Positions 44,300 through 54,208 are shown, counted from the stretch's first letter. The stretch is DNA of 64,000 nt from Gemmatimonadota bacterium (GCA_018660835.1 JABJJN010000074.1:248001-312000); one strand, 5' to 3'. A program made the numbers and translations. The notes: a model not told the origin generated them from the sequence alone.

Positions 44300-45726
44300 T
44301 CCTCCATCCCGTCATCGACGGGGTTCACTCGCCCGAGGGCCAGCTCGAGTTGCGCCTGAGTTGCCAGCAGGTCATGGGCGGCCTGGGCGTGATTGAATTC
44401 ACTCTGTCGTAGAGCTACTTCCGCGTCCGTCATCTCCAGCTGCGAGCCGACACCGCGTCGATAACGGGCGATGGTAATTTGAAATCCAAGATTCGCCTGG
44501 CTCACTGCCAATCGCTGTGCAAGAATCCTCGCCGCATTTTCATCTCGTCGGGCGATGAGGTCTCGAATCTCGGCTGCCGCCTGATCCTGCAGCAGCTGTG
44601 CTTGTACTTGCGCTTGGCGCAGTACCGCACGCCGCTGATCGACGCGGGCATCTCGTTGCAGGCCTGTGAATATGGGCAGATTAATGCGAATACCTGCCAG
44701 CTTGCTTGTGGCACGCGAACGATCGTCACCGAAGAATTTGGCGCCACCATTCTGTTGTGCCTGGACGTCCCAGCTACCGAACAGCGACACCGTCGGCAGA
44801 TACTCAACCTTCTTCAGCTGCACCTCGGTTGCACGCAGATCGATCAGATCCCGCAACTGCCGCAGATCCGAGCGCTGGCGCTGAGCCTCGGCGATCAATG
44901 CTTTCGTCGAGTCTTCAGGTATGAATGACATCTGTGTGGGTCGTGTCGTATCTGTGAGAGAAATCGACGGCTTCAAGCGCAGGCGCTGTGGCTCATCGAT
45001 GACCAGTTCGATGGCCAGTTGGCGACGCGCCGAAGCCAATGCATTGCTGGCTTGCAGAAGGTTGGGCTCCAGATTAGCCAACTCGACCTTGAGACGCAGC
45101 ACATCATATTCTGTCGCCATACCCGCACGTCGCCGTGCTTCGGTTTCGCTGAGTGCCTGCTGGACGCGCTCGATGGAACGCTGCGTCAGTCGAACCTCCT
45201 CGGCTCGCAACAGCAGGTCATAACAAATGAGTCGCACACGAACGGCCACTTCCTGCGCCCGCCCACGCACCAACTCTCTTTGTAATAGTTGGAAGCGCTG
45301 CGCCGCCCCCAGACCCACCAGCAGGGCAGGGTCGAACAATGCCTGTTCAACACTGACGGAGCTCTGCCAGGAGTTGTCCGCACCAAATTGCAGCGAAACG
45401 AATTCGTCCTCTGCCGCCGTGGGATCGAAGACACGTGCCGGCACGAAGGAAACGGCGGGGGAAATATTGCGCACATAGCTGGCGTTGAACTCGACCTGGG
45501 GCAACACACGGCCCCAGACTTCGGACACCTGCTCGTCGGCTTCTTCCATCGCAAGCTCGGCGTCGCGTAGATCTCGATTGTTTTGCAGAGCCAGAGCGAC
45601 GGCATCATTCACGTCGATGATCAACTCCTGCGCCGGATCGACCTGAGCCTGATCCATCTGGGCCAACGAGGGCAACGCACTCATGAGGCAAAGTGTCACA
45701 CGTGCGATGAATGGTGACCCCATCAT
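44296..45726 (-). CDS. TolC-family outer membrane efflux protein
   Basis: This 476-residue protein has a signal peptide (FIARVTLCLMSALPSLA) and two OEP repeats rich in long amphipathic helices: ALQNNRDLRDAELAMEEADEQVSE in the first half, then RSDLRQLRDLIDLRATEVQLKKVEYLPTVSLFGSWD and LGFQITIARYRRGVGSQLEMTDAEVALRQ in the second. It forms the channel of the tripartite pump. It is the first structural gene after the regulator, with 4-bp overlaps at both ends. Confidence 0.9.
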   Translation of the reverse strand: MMGSPFIARVTLCLMSALPSLAQMDQAQVDPAQELIIDVNDAVALALQNNRDLRDAELAMEEADEQVSEVWGRVLPQVEFNASYVRNISPAVSFVPARVFDPTAAEDEFVSLQFGADNSWQSSVSVEQALFDPALLVGLGAAQRFQLLQRELVRGRAQEVAVRVRLICYDLLLRAEEVRLTQRSIERVQQALSETEARRRAGMATEYDVLRLKVELANLEPNLLQASNALASARRQLAIELVIDEPQRLRLKPSISLTDTTRPTQMSFIPEDSTKALIAEAQRQRSDLRQLRDLIDLRATEVQLKKVEYLPTVSLFGSWDVQAQQNGGAKFFGDDRSRATSKLAGIRINLPIFTGLQRDARVDQRRAVLRQAQVQAQLLQDQAAAEIRDLIARRDENAARILAQRLAVSQANLGFQITIARYRRGVGSQLEMTDAEVALRQSEFNHAQAAHDLLATQAQLELALGRVNPVDDGMEE

Positions 45727-46382
45727 GTTGTCACAGTTGGTTGTGGTGCAGGCGGCCGGGGAGTTATGTCGGCGTGTTCAGTCACTTCATGCATCGCCGT
45801 CGCGTAATCAGCGGTGGCAATCCCCTGCATGACGCGCCCACATGATGCCCAGTAAGCGGCGCGAAATTGCTCCTCGTCCATTGGGTGGCAACCTCTCAGA
45901 TAAATGGAAACCATGCCGTGGGCGTGACCCCACAGTGTAAGGGAGACCTCGTGTGGATCTTGCGCCTGCAGCAGCCCCGCCTCCATGCATTCTCGCACAC
46001 GATCGTCGTAGAATTGGGAGAGGCTGGCCAGACGCGATTTGATCTGCTCTGGAAACTCTTCAACACCCAAAGCATGAGCAGGAATGAAGAGCATTTCGTA
46101 GAGCATTGGATGTTGCAAAGCAAAGTCGAGGTGGCCTTTGCCGGACAGGTAGAGACGCTCAGCAGCGGTCTGACCGGTCAGTGCCTGGGTCAGATAGGAA
46201 GTAAACAGCCCGAAAGCCTCCATCACGACGTCCAGCAGGATCTGCTCTTTCGACGCATAGTGGCGATATAATGCCGGTGCCGTTACACCCAGATCGCTCG
46301 CCAGCCGCCGCATGGAAACGGCTTCTGACCCACCCGTCACATACAATTCACAGGCTCGTTTGAGGATATCTTGTTGATCCAT
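45723..46382 (-). CDS. TetR/AcrR-family transcriptional regulator
   Basis: This 219-residue repressor has an N-terminal HTH (VSMRRLASDLGVTAPALYRHYASKEQILLDVV, residues about 23-54) and a TetR ligand domain ending with a proline-rich tail. As the first gene of the efflux operon, overlapping the TolC-type gene by four bases, it should repress its own operon and be released by a pump substrate. No Shine-Dalgarno is visible and the start lies 7 nt after a -10-like TAACAT, so the message may be leaderless. Confidence 0.9.
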   Translation of the reverse strand: MDQQDILKRACELYVTGGSEAVSMRRLASDLGVTAPALYRHYASKEQILLDVVMEAFGLFTSYLTQALTGQTAAERLYLSGKGHLDFALQHPMLYEMLFIPAHALGVEEFPEQIKSRLASLSQFYDDRVRECMEAGLLQAQDPHEVSLTLWGHAHGMVSIYLRGCHPMDEEQFRAAYWASCGRVMQGIATADYATAMHEVTEHADITPRPPAPQPTVTT

Positions 46383-46389
46383 GTGAACG

Positions 46390-46419
46390 ATGTTAACCGA
46401 AAAAACTGGATAGTGTCAA
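46390..46419 (-). promoter_or_regulatory. Promoter of the TetR/RND efflux operon
   Basis: On the minus strand TTGACA (46419-46414) and TAACAT (46395-46390) are 18 bp apart, the latter 7 nt from the regulator's ATG. An imperfect dyad around GTTAAC/GTGAAC (46383-46397) overlaps the -10 and could be the TetR operator. The operator is inference. Confidence 0.5.
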
Positions 46420-46483
46420 CCCTGGAGATTGGACTTGGTAAACCTTGTTCAGTTCCCAGTTTCTGTGCAGGCCAGGATTCCCC

Positions 46484-47653
46484 TTAGGGAGCGACGAAGT
46501 ATACATCCCCATTCCACAGCAGACTTCGAGCAACGGTTTCATCGAGTTCAACACCGACACCAGGCGAATCTGACACCTCCATCCACCCAGATTGAATGAA
46601 TGGTTTGTCGCCGATACACAGGTCCTCCCACCAGGAGATCTCCCGGCCATGGAACTCCAGGACGAGAAAATTTGGAATCGATGCCAGCACGTGACACGCT
46701 GCCATCATTCCCAGAGGCGACGAAACATTGTGCGGCGCCACAGGGATGTAGTGAGTGTCCGCCATATCGGCGATGCGCTTGGCCTCGAGAATGCCCCCTG
46801 CTTTGGCGAGATCCGGCATGATCACATCAACCGCCTTTTGACGCAGTAGCTCAAGAAAATCGAAGCGTGTGTAGTGGTTTTCGCCTGTGCAGATCACCGT
46901 GCTCGTCGACGCCCTGACCTGCGCCAGAGCGTCGATATTTTCCGCCGGTAGTGGCTCCTCCAACCACATCAGGCGAAGATCCTCTACCGCCTTGGCGAGG
47001 GTGATGGCTGAGGGTAGATCAAATTGTCCATGGCAATCGATGGCCAGATCGACGTCATAACCAATGCCTTCACGCGTGGCGGCAATGAGATCGACGATGT
47101 GTGTCATCTCGGCGGCACCGACCGTCCAATTGTGGCGATCAAGCTTTGCGTCGGCTTTGTGATCGACATCGAATTTCACGGCGCTGTAGCCCTCTGCCAC
47201 GACCTCCTGTGCCCGCGCCGCATAGGCAGCAGGTTCGTTCGTCTCCCCCGCATGACAGTCGGCGTAGAGACGAATGCGATCGCGGAACTGACCGCCGAGC
47301 AGTTTGTAAACGGGGACACCGAGCGCCTTACCAACAATATCGAACAGGGCATTCTCGATGCCTGTGAGAGCGAAAGTGAAGGGCGCACTGTTGCCACCAG
47401 CATAGCGACCGCGCCGCCGCATCTTCTCATAGAGGGGACCGATATTGAATGGGTCTTCGCCGATGAGAAGATCCTTGAGGGTCAGGACCGTCTCCTTGGT
47501 GGCGAAGCCGGAGGTGAAAATTCCCGCGGAGTTGCATTCTCCCGTGCCGACGATGCCCTCGTCTGTGTAAACCCGCACGAAGGTCCAGATACTGCCACCA
47601 GAATGTGGCTCGCTCTTGCCGATGACACATGCCTGTACGTCAGTGATTTTCAT
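46484..47653 (-). CDS. Galactonate/mannonate dehydratase-like enolase-superfamily enzyme
   Basis: This 389-residue mandelate-racemase-type enzyme has metal and acid/base residues in LAIDCHGQFD (Asp-X-His), LMWLEEPLP, VICTGENHYTRFDF and VAPHNVSSPLG; the Asp-X-His and late His set is that of acid-sugar dehydratases such as GalD. The loop before the barrel (YSAVKFDVDHKAD) holds a lysine. The likely reaction is dehydration of an aldonate to the 2-keto-3-deoxy acid; the exact sugar is not determined. ATG at 47653 with AGGA upstream was chosen; an in-frame ATG at 47707 lies inside the gltBD terminator and adds a hydrophobic stretch not part of the fold. Confidence 0.85.
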   Translation of the reverse strand: MKITDVQACVIGKSEPHSGGSIWTFVRVYTDEGIVGTGECNSAGIFTSGFATKETVLTLKDLLIGEDPFNIGPLYEKMRRRGRYAGGNSAPFTFALTGIENALFDIVGKALGVPVYKLLGGQFRDRIRLYADCHAGETNEPAAYAARAQEVVAEGYSAVKFDVDHKADAKLDRHNWTVGAAEMTHIVDLIAATREGIGYDVDLAIDCHGQFDLPSAITLAKAVEDLRLMWLEEPLPAENIDALAQVRASTSTVICTGENHYTRFDFLELLRQKAVDVIMPDLAKAGGILEAKRIADMADTHYIPVAPHNVSSPLGMMAACHVLASIPNFLVLEFHGREISWWEDLCIGDKPFIQSGWMEVSDSPGVGVELDETVARSLLWNGDVYFVAP

Positions 47654-47691
47654 GAAAAATCCTGCGATGCAAGGGAGGCACAGAAAAGGAA

Positions 47692-47724
47692 ATGGCCCCT
47701 GAATCACCAGGATCCAGGGGCCAT
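47692..47724 (-). terminator. Rho-independent terminator of gltBD
   Basis: ATGGCCCCTG (47692-47701) and CAGGGGCCAT (47715-47724) form a perfect 10-bp stem with a 13-nt loop, 20 nt past the gltD stop. On the minus strand the stem is followed by TTCCTTTTCTG. The dehydratase gene starts only 39 nt further, so it either has a promoter within this region or depends on read-through. Confidence 0.78.
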
Positions 47725-47743
47725 ATCATGCGAGAATATTTGT

Positions 47744-49234
47744 TCAGGGCAGCTGTGTCGCACCCATCAGATAGCGATCGACCTCGCGCGCCACGCCGCG
47801 ACCCTCTTTGAAGGCCCAGACGACGAGACTCATGCCTCGCCGCACGTCGCCAGCAGCGAAGACCCCGTCAATGCTGGTGGCATAGTCATTTTCTCCCGCC
47901 TTCACATTGGAGCGAGGATCGCGTTCAAGACCCAGTTGCTCAGGAATCGTGTCCTGTGGACCGAGCCAGCCCATGGACAGCAGAACCAATTCGGCCGGCC
48001 ATTCGGTCTCAGTGCCGGGGACCTCGCGGAATGGACGACCGTCCTCTGCTTTCACCCACTCGACCTGCTGAGTGACCAGGCCCTTCAGATTGCCGGCGCC
48101 ATCATCGAGAAACTTCATCGTGCTCAGTAGATACTTGCGCGGATCGTCACCGAAAACTGCCGCCGCTTCTTCCTGGCCATAGTCGAGCTTGTAAACCTTG
48201 GGCCATTCGGGCCAGGGATTGCCAGCAGTGCGCTCGGCAGGTGGTTCAGGAATGATATCGAACTGAAACAAACTCTTGCAGCCGTGGCGCAAGGATGTGG
48301 CAACACAGTCCGTTCCTGTATCACCTCCACCCAGGACGATGACATTCTTGTCCTTTGCGGAAATGTAGTCGCCATTGGCCAGCTTCGAATCCAAAAGGGA
48401 CTTCGTATTGGCGTGCAGAAAATCCAGCGCCTGGTGCACGCCGTTGAATTCCCGACCCGGGATCGGTAGGTCGCGCGGCTTCAAGGCACCGATGCAAAGC
48501 ACGACCGCATCAAAGTCATCGATGAGGGTCTGTGCTTCGATGTCAGCGCCCACCTCGGTGTTGGTCACGAAGGCAACACCCTCGGCCTCCATCTGATCGA
48601 CGCGCCGTTGAATCAGGTCCTTGTCCAGCTTCATGTTGGGAATGCCATACATCAGCAGTCCACCAATGCGATCCGAGCGCTCATAGACGGTGACACGATG
48701 TCCGGCCTTGTTCAACTGCGCCGCCGCACTCAGACCGGCGGGACCCGAGCCGACAACGGCGACGGTCTTGCCCGTTCGTTTGCTCGGCGGCTGCGGTGTA
48801 ATCCAACCCTCATCCCAAGCGCGGTCGACGATGGAGACCTCGATATTCTTGATCGTCACCGCCGGTTCATTCATCCCCAGAACACAGGACCCCTCACACG
48901 GAGCCGGACAAACACGCCCGGTGAATTCAGGGAAGTTGTTGGTCTTGTGAAGTCGATCCAGTGCTTCGTGCCACTGACCGCGATAGACCAGATCATTCCA
49001 TTCGGGAATCAGATTGTTGATCGGGCAGCCAGAAGCGAAGGGCGAATTTGTCGGCAACGTCTGGCCTGTGTGGCAGAAGGGTATCCCACAGTCCATACAT
49101 CGCGCGCCTTGATCCTGCAGCGTCTGTGTGTCCAGATGCAGGTGAAATTCGTCGTAGTCCTTGATGCGCTCCTGCGGATCACGATCTGCAGGCAATTGAC
49201 GATCGTGCTCCAGAAATCCAGTTGGCTTACCCAT
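47744..49234 (-). CDS. gltD: Glutamate synthase small (beta) subunit
   Basis: This 496-residue subunit carries FAD and NADPH sites and two [4Fe-4S] clusters. CMDCGIPFCHTG and GRVCPAPCEGSCVLG are the cluster-binding Cys motifs, GSGPAGLSAAAQL is the FAD dinucleotide fold, and LGGGDTGTDC is the NADPH site. It passes electrons from NADPH to GltB for synthesis of glutamate from glutamine and 2-oxoglutarate. MGKPTGFLEHDRQ is the usual start (ATG 49234); a second ATG at 49243 is three codons earlier. It overlaps gltB and is followed by a terminator. Confidence 0.95.
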   Translation of the reverse strand: MGKPTGFLEHDRQLPADRDPQERIKDYDEFHLHLDTQTLQDQGARCMDCGIPFCHTGQTLPTNSPFASGCPINNLIPEWNDLVYRGQWHEALDRLHKTNNFPEFTGRVCPAPCEGSCVLGMNEPAVTIKNIEVSIVDRAWDEGWITPQPPSKRTGKTVAVVGSGPAGLSAAAQLNKAGHRVTVYERSDRIGGLLMYGIPNMKLDKDLIQRRVDQMEAEGVAFVTNTEVGADIEAQTLIDDFDAVVLCIGALKPRDLPIPGREFNGVHQALDFLHANTKSLLDSKLANGDYISAKDKNVIVLGGGDTGTDCVATSLRHGCKSLFQFDIIPEPPAERTAGNPWPEWPKVYKLDYGQEEAAAVFGDDPRKYLLSTMKFLDDGAGNLKGLVTQQVEWVKAEDGRPFREVPGTETEWPAELVLLSMGWLGPQDTIPEQLGLERDPRSNVKAGENDYATSIDGVFAAGDVRRGMSLVVWAFKEGRGVAREVDRYLMGATQLP

Positions 49235-52200
49235 TGGCGACATTCTCCATGAACGCTTCCATGACCGCTTCGTCGCCGGTCAATCCCGCTTGCTGGGCCC
49301 GGTCTACCGCTTCAAGGACACGTCGGTAGTCACGGGGAAAGACTTTGACGAAGCGTTGGGCGCTCACGTCCCAATCACTGAGGATCTCTCGACCCAGAGA
49401 AGAATCCGTGTACTCCACATGACGATCGATCAGCTCGCGCACCTCGGCGAGATCCTCCGCGTCGCTCAAGGGCAGCAGGTCGACCATCTCCGTATTGCAG
49501 TGACCGGCGAACTCGCCCTTTTCGTCATACACGTAGGCAATGCCACCGGACATTCCAGCGGCGAAGTTCCGACCCGTGGAGCCCAATACCACGACGCGAC
49601 CACCCGTCATGTATTCACAACCGTGATCACCGACGGATTCAACCACGGCACGAACACCGGAGTTGCGAACACAGAAGCGCTCACCCGCCATACCGCGGAT
49701 GTACGCTTCACCACGCGTGGCACCATAGAGGGAGACATTGCCAACGATGATCTCGTCACGTGGAACAAAACTCGAACCCGGTGGCGGATAGAGAATCAGT
49801 TTGCCGCCTGACAGTCCTTTGCCGAAGTAGTCGTTGGCATCACCTGCCAGCTCCAGTGTCATGCCCGGTGGCACGAAGGCGCCAAAGGACTGACCCGCTG
49901 AGCCAGTGAATTTGACGCGCACCGTGTCCTGCGGCAGTCCATCAGGACCATAACGCTTGGTGATCTCGCCGCCCGTCACCGTACCAACGACACGATTCGT
50001 ATTCACGACAGGCAATTCGCCTCGGACCTGCTCGCCCCGTTCGATAGCAGGCTCGCACATGGGCAGCAGGTGCTGCACGTCGAGTGATTTTTCGATCCCG
50101 TGATCTTGACCCACGGTACAGTAACGTCCGACGTCACCTTCCATCTCGGGTACGTGAAGGATCTTTGATAGGTCGATGCCCTTCGCTTTCCAGTGATCGG
50201 TTTGACGTTGGCGCAGGCGATCGGCACGACCCACCATCTCGTTGATCGTGCGGAAGCCGAGTCGCGCCATGATCTGCCGCAGGTCTTGCGCGATAAACAA
50301 CAGGAAGTTGACGACGTGTTCGGGACTACCGGTGAATTTCTTGCGCAATTTCGGATTCTGCGTCGCCACGCCGACGGGACAGGTATCGAGATGACAGACT
50401 CGCATCATGATACAGCCAAGAGAAACCAGCGCCGTCGTAGCGAAGCCAAATTCCTCGGCGCCAAGCAGCGCCGCAATCGCCACGTCCTTGCCCGTCTTGA
50501 GCTGACCGTCCGTCTCGACGACGATTCGATCGCGTAGATGATTCAGGACCAGGGTCTGATGCGTGTCAGCCAGACCCAGTTCCCACGGCAGACCCGCATG
50601 TTTGATACTCGTCTGTGGTGAAGCACCGGTGCCACCATCATGGCCACTGATGAGCACGACATCCGCCTTGCCCTTGGCGACGCCGGCTGCGACGGTGCCG
50701 ACGCCAACTTCTGAGACGAGTTTCACATTGATCCGCGCGTCACGATTCGAATTCTTCAGATCATGTACGAGTTCCGCCAGATCCTCGATCGAATAGATGT
50801 CGTGATGCGGTGGCGGTGAAATCAGCCCCACACCAGGCGTCGATTGGCGCACGTCAGCGATCCAGGGATACACCTTGCTGCCAGGCAACTCGCCACCTTC
50901 GCCCGGCTTGGCGCCCTGCGCCATCTTGATCTGCAATTCCTTCGCATGAACCAGATAGTTGCTGGTGACACCGAAGCGACCTGATGCGACTTGCTTGATC
51001 GCACTGTTCTTGGAATCACCATTTGGCTCGAGTGTGTAGCGCGCCGGATCCTCGCCACCCTCACCCGTATTCGAACGACCACCCAGCCGATTCATGGCGA
51101 TCGCCAGCGTCTCGTGCGCTTCCTGGGAGATCGAACCATAGGACATAGCGCCACTCTTGAAGCGGCGGGTGATGTCTTCGATGGACTCGACTTCCTCAAT
51201 GGGAATGCTCTGTGACTCGTCCTCGTCAAAATCGAGCAGACCACGCAGTGTTGCCATCTTCTGCGTTTGATCGTTGATCAGATCCGCATACTCACGATAG
51301 GCATCGGCATCTTCGGTGCGCACCGCCTTCTGCAGCAGATGCACCGTCTTGGGATTGAACAGGTGATGCTCGCCATTTTGGCGCCACTGGTAGTCACCGG
51401 CCACATCGAGGGTGCGACCGTCGGCCTGGATCGGCGGAAAGGCCACGTCATGTCGACGCTTCGCTTCCTCAGCCATCACAGCCAGATCGATTCCCTCGAC
51501 ACGCGAATCTGTCCAGGTGAAGAATTCGTCGATCACCTCTTGCTTGATACCCACAGCTTCGAAGATCTGGGCACCGCGATAGGAGTTGAAGGTGGAGATC
51601 CCCATCTTCGACATCACCTTCACGACACCTTTGACGACGGCCTTGTTGTAGTTGCTCACAGCTGTGTCCAGATCGATGTCGGTGAGCATGCGCTCACTGA
51701 TCATGTCCCCCAGGGATTCGTAGACCATGTAGGGATTGATGGCACTGATACCATATCCCAGCAACAAGCAGAAGTGATGGACCTCTCTTGGTTCACCCGA
51801 TTCGACGACAAGCCCCGCCTTACCTCGACGGCCGTTGCGGATCAGATAGTGGTGCAATCCGGCACTGGCGAGCAGCGCCGGGATCGGTGCCTGTTGCTCG
51901 CTGATGTCCCGATCTGACAGGATCAGAACGTTGGCGCCGTCATCGATCGCCGCGTCGGCGGCAGCAAACAACGTATCGAGTCCCTCGCGCAAACCATCGG
52001 CGCGATGGAAATCGAAGAGCATGGGCAACACACGCACGTCGAAGCCAGGCACATCGATCGTCTTCAGTTGCGCCATCTGCGCGTCTGTGAGAATCGGCGA
52101 ATCCAGGCGAATCTGCTGGCAAGCGGAGGGTGCGGGCTCCAGCAGATTGTGCTCGGCCCCAAGTGTCGTCTCCGTCGCCGTGACCAACTCTTCCCGGATC

Positions 52201-53813
52201 GGGTCAATGGGTGGGTTCGTCACTTGTGCGAAGAGCTGCTTGAAGTAACTGTATAGCAACTGCGGACGATCTGAGAGCACCGCCAATGGTGCATCGTTGC
52301 CCATCGAACCGATGGGCCAGAATGCCTCTGCCGCCATCGGCCGCAGGTGCACAGTCAGATCTTCAAAAGAGAAACCAAAGGCCTGCTGGCGCTGCAGAAT
52401 CTCTTCGTGGGTGCGAACCGTCGGTGGTTGGCCCAGATCGGGCAACTTGTGCAGATCGACCAGATTGTCGTCGAGCCACTGACGGTAGGGATGTTCGCTG
52501 GTTACCTCTGCCTTCAACTCTTCATCGGCGATGATCCGACCCGCCACCGTGTCCACGAGGAACATGCGGCCAGGCTGGAGGCGCCCCTTGTGCACCACAT
52601 TGGCTGGGTCAATGTCGAGCACACCCACTTCCGACCCCATGATGACACGGTCGTCTTTGGTGACATAGTAGCGTGACGGACGCAAACCATTGCGATCGAG
52701 GGTGGCGCCCACAACGCTGCCGTCGGTGAAGGCGATCGACGCAGGACCATCCCAGGGCTCCATCAGGCAGCCGTGAAACTCGTAGAAGGCACGGCGTGCC
52801 TCATCCATCGACTCATGACGCTCCCAGGGCTCAGGAATCATCATCATCAGTGCGTGTTGCAGGGACCGCCCACCCAGATGCAGGAACTCAAGACAGTTGT
52901 CGAAAACGGCCGAGTCGGAACCATCCTCTTCGATGATCGGCAGCAGTTTCTGCAGGTCTTCACCGAACAGATCGGATTCCAACAGGGCTTCACGGACCTT
53001 CATCCAATTGACATTTCCACGCAGGGTGTTGATTTCGCCATTGTGGATGAGATAGCGATAGGGGTGGGCCCGTTCCCAGCTTGGGAAGGTGTTGGTACTG
53101 AAGCGTGAATGCACGAGAGCGATAGACGCGTCGACCCGCTCATCACTGAGCTCGGTGAAATACGCCTCGACCTGCTCAGGCGCCAGCATGCCCTTGTAGC
53201 AGATGGTGCGACAGGAAAGGCTCGCCAGATAGAAGGCATCGCCCTCTTCCTCTTCGCTATGGCGAATCTCGTGGGCCGCACGCTTACCGATCACATAGAG
53301 TTTGCGTTCAAAGGCCATCGTATCGGTGATACCTTCACCGCGCTCGATGAATACCTGCCGCATGAACGGCTCATGCGATTGCGCCCAGTTGCCGAGACTA
53401 CTGTTGTCGGTTGGCACATCGCGCCACCCGAGGACCTTCAGGCCTTCGTCACGAACAATCGATTCGAAAGCGCTTTCGCAGAAGTGACGGTGTAGTTCGT
53501 GAGGTCGAGGCAGAAAAGCCATGCCGACACCATAATCGCCAGCTGCTGGCAGCTGCACTCCTTGCTGCGCCATTTCGTCGCGCAGGAATCTGTCTGGAAT
53601 CTGGATCAGGATACCGGCACCATCGCCGGTATTTGGCTCGGCACCGCGAGCACCTCGGTGATCGAGACAGACGAGGACTTCTAACGCGTCCCGCACGATA
53701 CCGTGCGAACGCTGCCCCTTGATATGGGCGACAAAACCAATGCCGCAGGCATCACGCTCGTTGCGCGGGTGATAGAGTCCCTGGGGTTTGGGAAATGCTG
53801 AGGGATACTTCAT
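49227..53813 (-). CDS. gltB: Glutamate synthase large (alpha) subunit
   Basis: The 1528-residue length matches bacterial GltB. The start MKYPSAFPKPQGLYHPRNE precedes the amidotransferase nucleophile Cys23 in ERDACGIGFVAH, which should be exposed by removal of a short propeptide. Later, the FMN/2-oxoglutarate synthase domain contains SGHDGGTGASP and the [3Fe-4S] motif RVCHLDTCPVGVATQ with the preceding Cys. The C-terminal GXGXG structural domain follows. ATG at 53813 has GGAG five bases upstream. The frame is open further back to 54008, but that extension would put 65 residues ahead of the propeptide and is rejected. Confidence 0.96.
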   Translation of the reverse strand: MKYPSAFPKPQGLYHPRNERDACGIGFVAHIKGQRSHGIVRDALEVLVCLDHRGARGAEPNTGDGAGILIQIPDRFLRDEMAQQGVQLPAAGDYGVGMAFLPRPHELHRHFCESAFESIVRDEGLKVLGWRDVPTDNSSLGNWAQSHEPFMRQVFIERGEGITDTMAFERKLYVIGKRAAHEIRHSEEEEGDAFYLASLSCRTICYKGMLAPEQVEAYFTELSDERVDASIALVHSRFSTNTFPSWERAHPYRYLIHNGEINTLRGNVNWMKVREALLESDLFGEDLQKLLPIIEEDGSDSAVFDNCLEFLHLGGRSLQHALMMMIPEPWERHESMDEARRAFYEFHGCLMEPWDGPASIAFTDGSVVGATLDRNGLRPSRYYVTKDDRVIMGSEVGVLDIDPANVVHKGRLQPGRMFLVDTVAGRIIADEELKAEVTSEHPYRQWLDDNLVDLHKLPDLGQPPTVRTHEEILQRQQAFGFSFEDLTVHLRPMAAEAFWPIGSMGNDAPLAVLSDRPQLLYSYFKQLFAQVTNPPIDPIREELVTATETTLGAEHNLLEPAPSACQQIRLDSPILTDAQMAQLKTIDVPGFDVRVLPMLFDFHRADGLREGLDTLFAAADAAIDDGANVLILSDRDISEQQAPIPALLASAGLHHYLIRNGRRGKAGLVVESGEPREVHHFCLLLGYGISAINPYMVYESLGDMISERMLTDIDLDTAVSNYNKAVVKGVVKVMSKMGISTFNSYRGAQIFEAVGIKQEVIDEFFTWTDSRVEGIDLAVMAEEAKRRHDVAFPPIQADGRTLDVAGDYQWRQNGEHHLFNPKTVHLLQKAVRTEDADAYREYADLINDQTQKMATLRGLLDFDEDESQSIPIEEVESIEDITRRFKSGAMSYGSISQEAHETLAIAMNRLGGRSNTGEGGEDPARYTLEPNGDSKNSAIKQVASGRFGVTSNYLVHAKELQIKMAQGAKPGEGGELPGSKVYPWIADVRQSTPGVGLISPPPHHDIYSIEDLAELVHDLKNSNRDARINVKLVSEVGVGTVAAGVAKGKADVVLISGHDGGTGASPQTSIKHAGLPWELGLADTHQTLVLNHLRDRIVVETDGQLKTGKDVAIAALLGAEEFGFATTALVSLGCIMMRVCHLDTCPVGVATQNPKLRKKFTGSPEHVVNFLLFIAQDLRQIMARLGFRTINEMVGRADRLRQRQTDHWKAKGIDLSKILHVPEMEGDVGRYCTVGQDHGIEKSLDVQHLLPMCEPAIERGEQVRGELPVVNTNRVVGTVTGGEITKRYGPDGLPQDTVRVKFTGSAGQSFGAFVPPGMTLELAGDANDYFGKGLSGGKLILYPPPGSSFVPRDEIIVGNVSLYGATRGEAYIRGMAGERFCVRNSGVRAVVESVGDHGCEYMTGGRVVVLGSTGRNFAAGMSGGIAYVYDEKGEFAGHCNTEMVDLLPLSDAEDLAEVRELIDRHVEYTDSSLGREILSDWDVSAQRFVKVFPRDYRRVLEAVDRAQQAGLTGDEAVMEAFMENVANG

Positions 53814-54065
53814 CGTCGCTCCGTGCTTGCCAGGGGAAGCCGGGAATTTGTCCACTGCAACGACTCGTTGGCAGCCATGTCCTTGGATCAAGGTCCCGGG
53901 TCCGCCAACCCTAGTAGAAGGGCCGTCGGCGGACTGTACGTCACGGGCGAACTCAAAGGTCAGCGCGGTGCGCTGCTCAAGATACCTGGGGCCGGCAGTG
54001 CCGGGCATCCACCCCTGGCTGGCGCGAGGAAGTGGTGCGGTATCATGGTCCGTCCAATGACGAGT
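53814..54065 (-). promoter_or_regulatory. Long structured 5' leader of gltBD
   Basis: About 250 nt separate the predicted transcription start from the gltB ATG. The leader contains a strong hairpin: GTCCGCC (53900-53906) pairs with GGCGGAC (53928-53934), with an inner CCCT/AGGG stem (53909-53912, 53919-53922). I do not recognise a riboswitch class, and no T run follows the hairpin. It may be a regulatory leader or simply untranslated sequence. Confidence 0.4.
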
Positions 54066-54071
54066 TTTGAG

Positions 54072-54099
54072 AATATAGCCGGGAGGCGAACGTTGTCAA
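54072..54099 (-). promoter_or_regulatory. Sigma-70-type promoter of gltBD
   Basis: TTGACA (54099-54094, perfect consensus) and TATATT (54077-54072) are 16 bp apart, giving a start near 54065. It is the best promoter match I found in the window. It lies in the divergent region next to the Lrp/AsnC-like gene. Confidence 0.65.
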
Positions 54100-54208
54100 A
54101 CTCGATCTTGCCAAATCATCGGCTAGGGCTGATTATATGAGACACGTAAATCGCCATTTTTGGCCGAATTAGTACGATGCCTATCCATGAAAGGTACCAA
54201 ATAAGCCA

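Noticed and set aside
47024..48130. 368-codon open frame antisense across the dehydratase and gltD
   Set aside because: It spans two well-supported genes and their terminator and has no recognisable domain.
53814..54008. N-terminal extension of gltB by 65 codons
   Set aside because: The promoter and Shine-Dalgarno position and the short GltB propeptide support ATG 53813.
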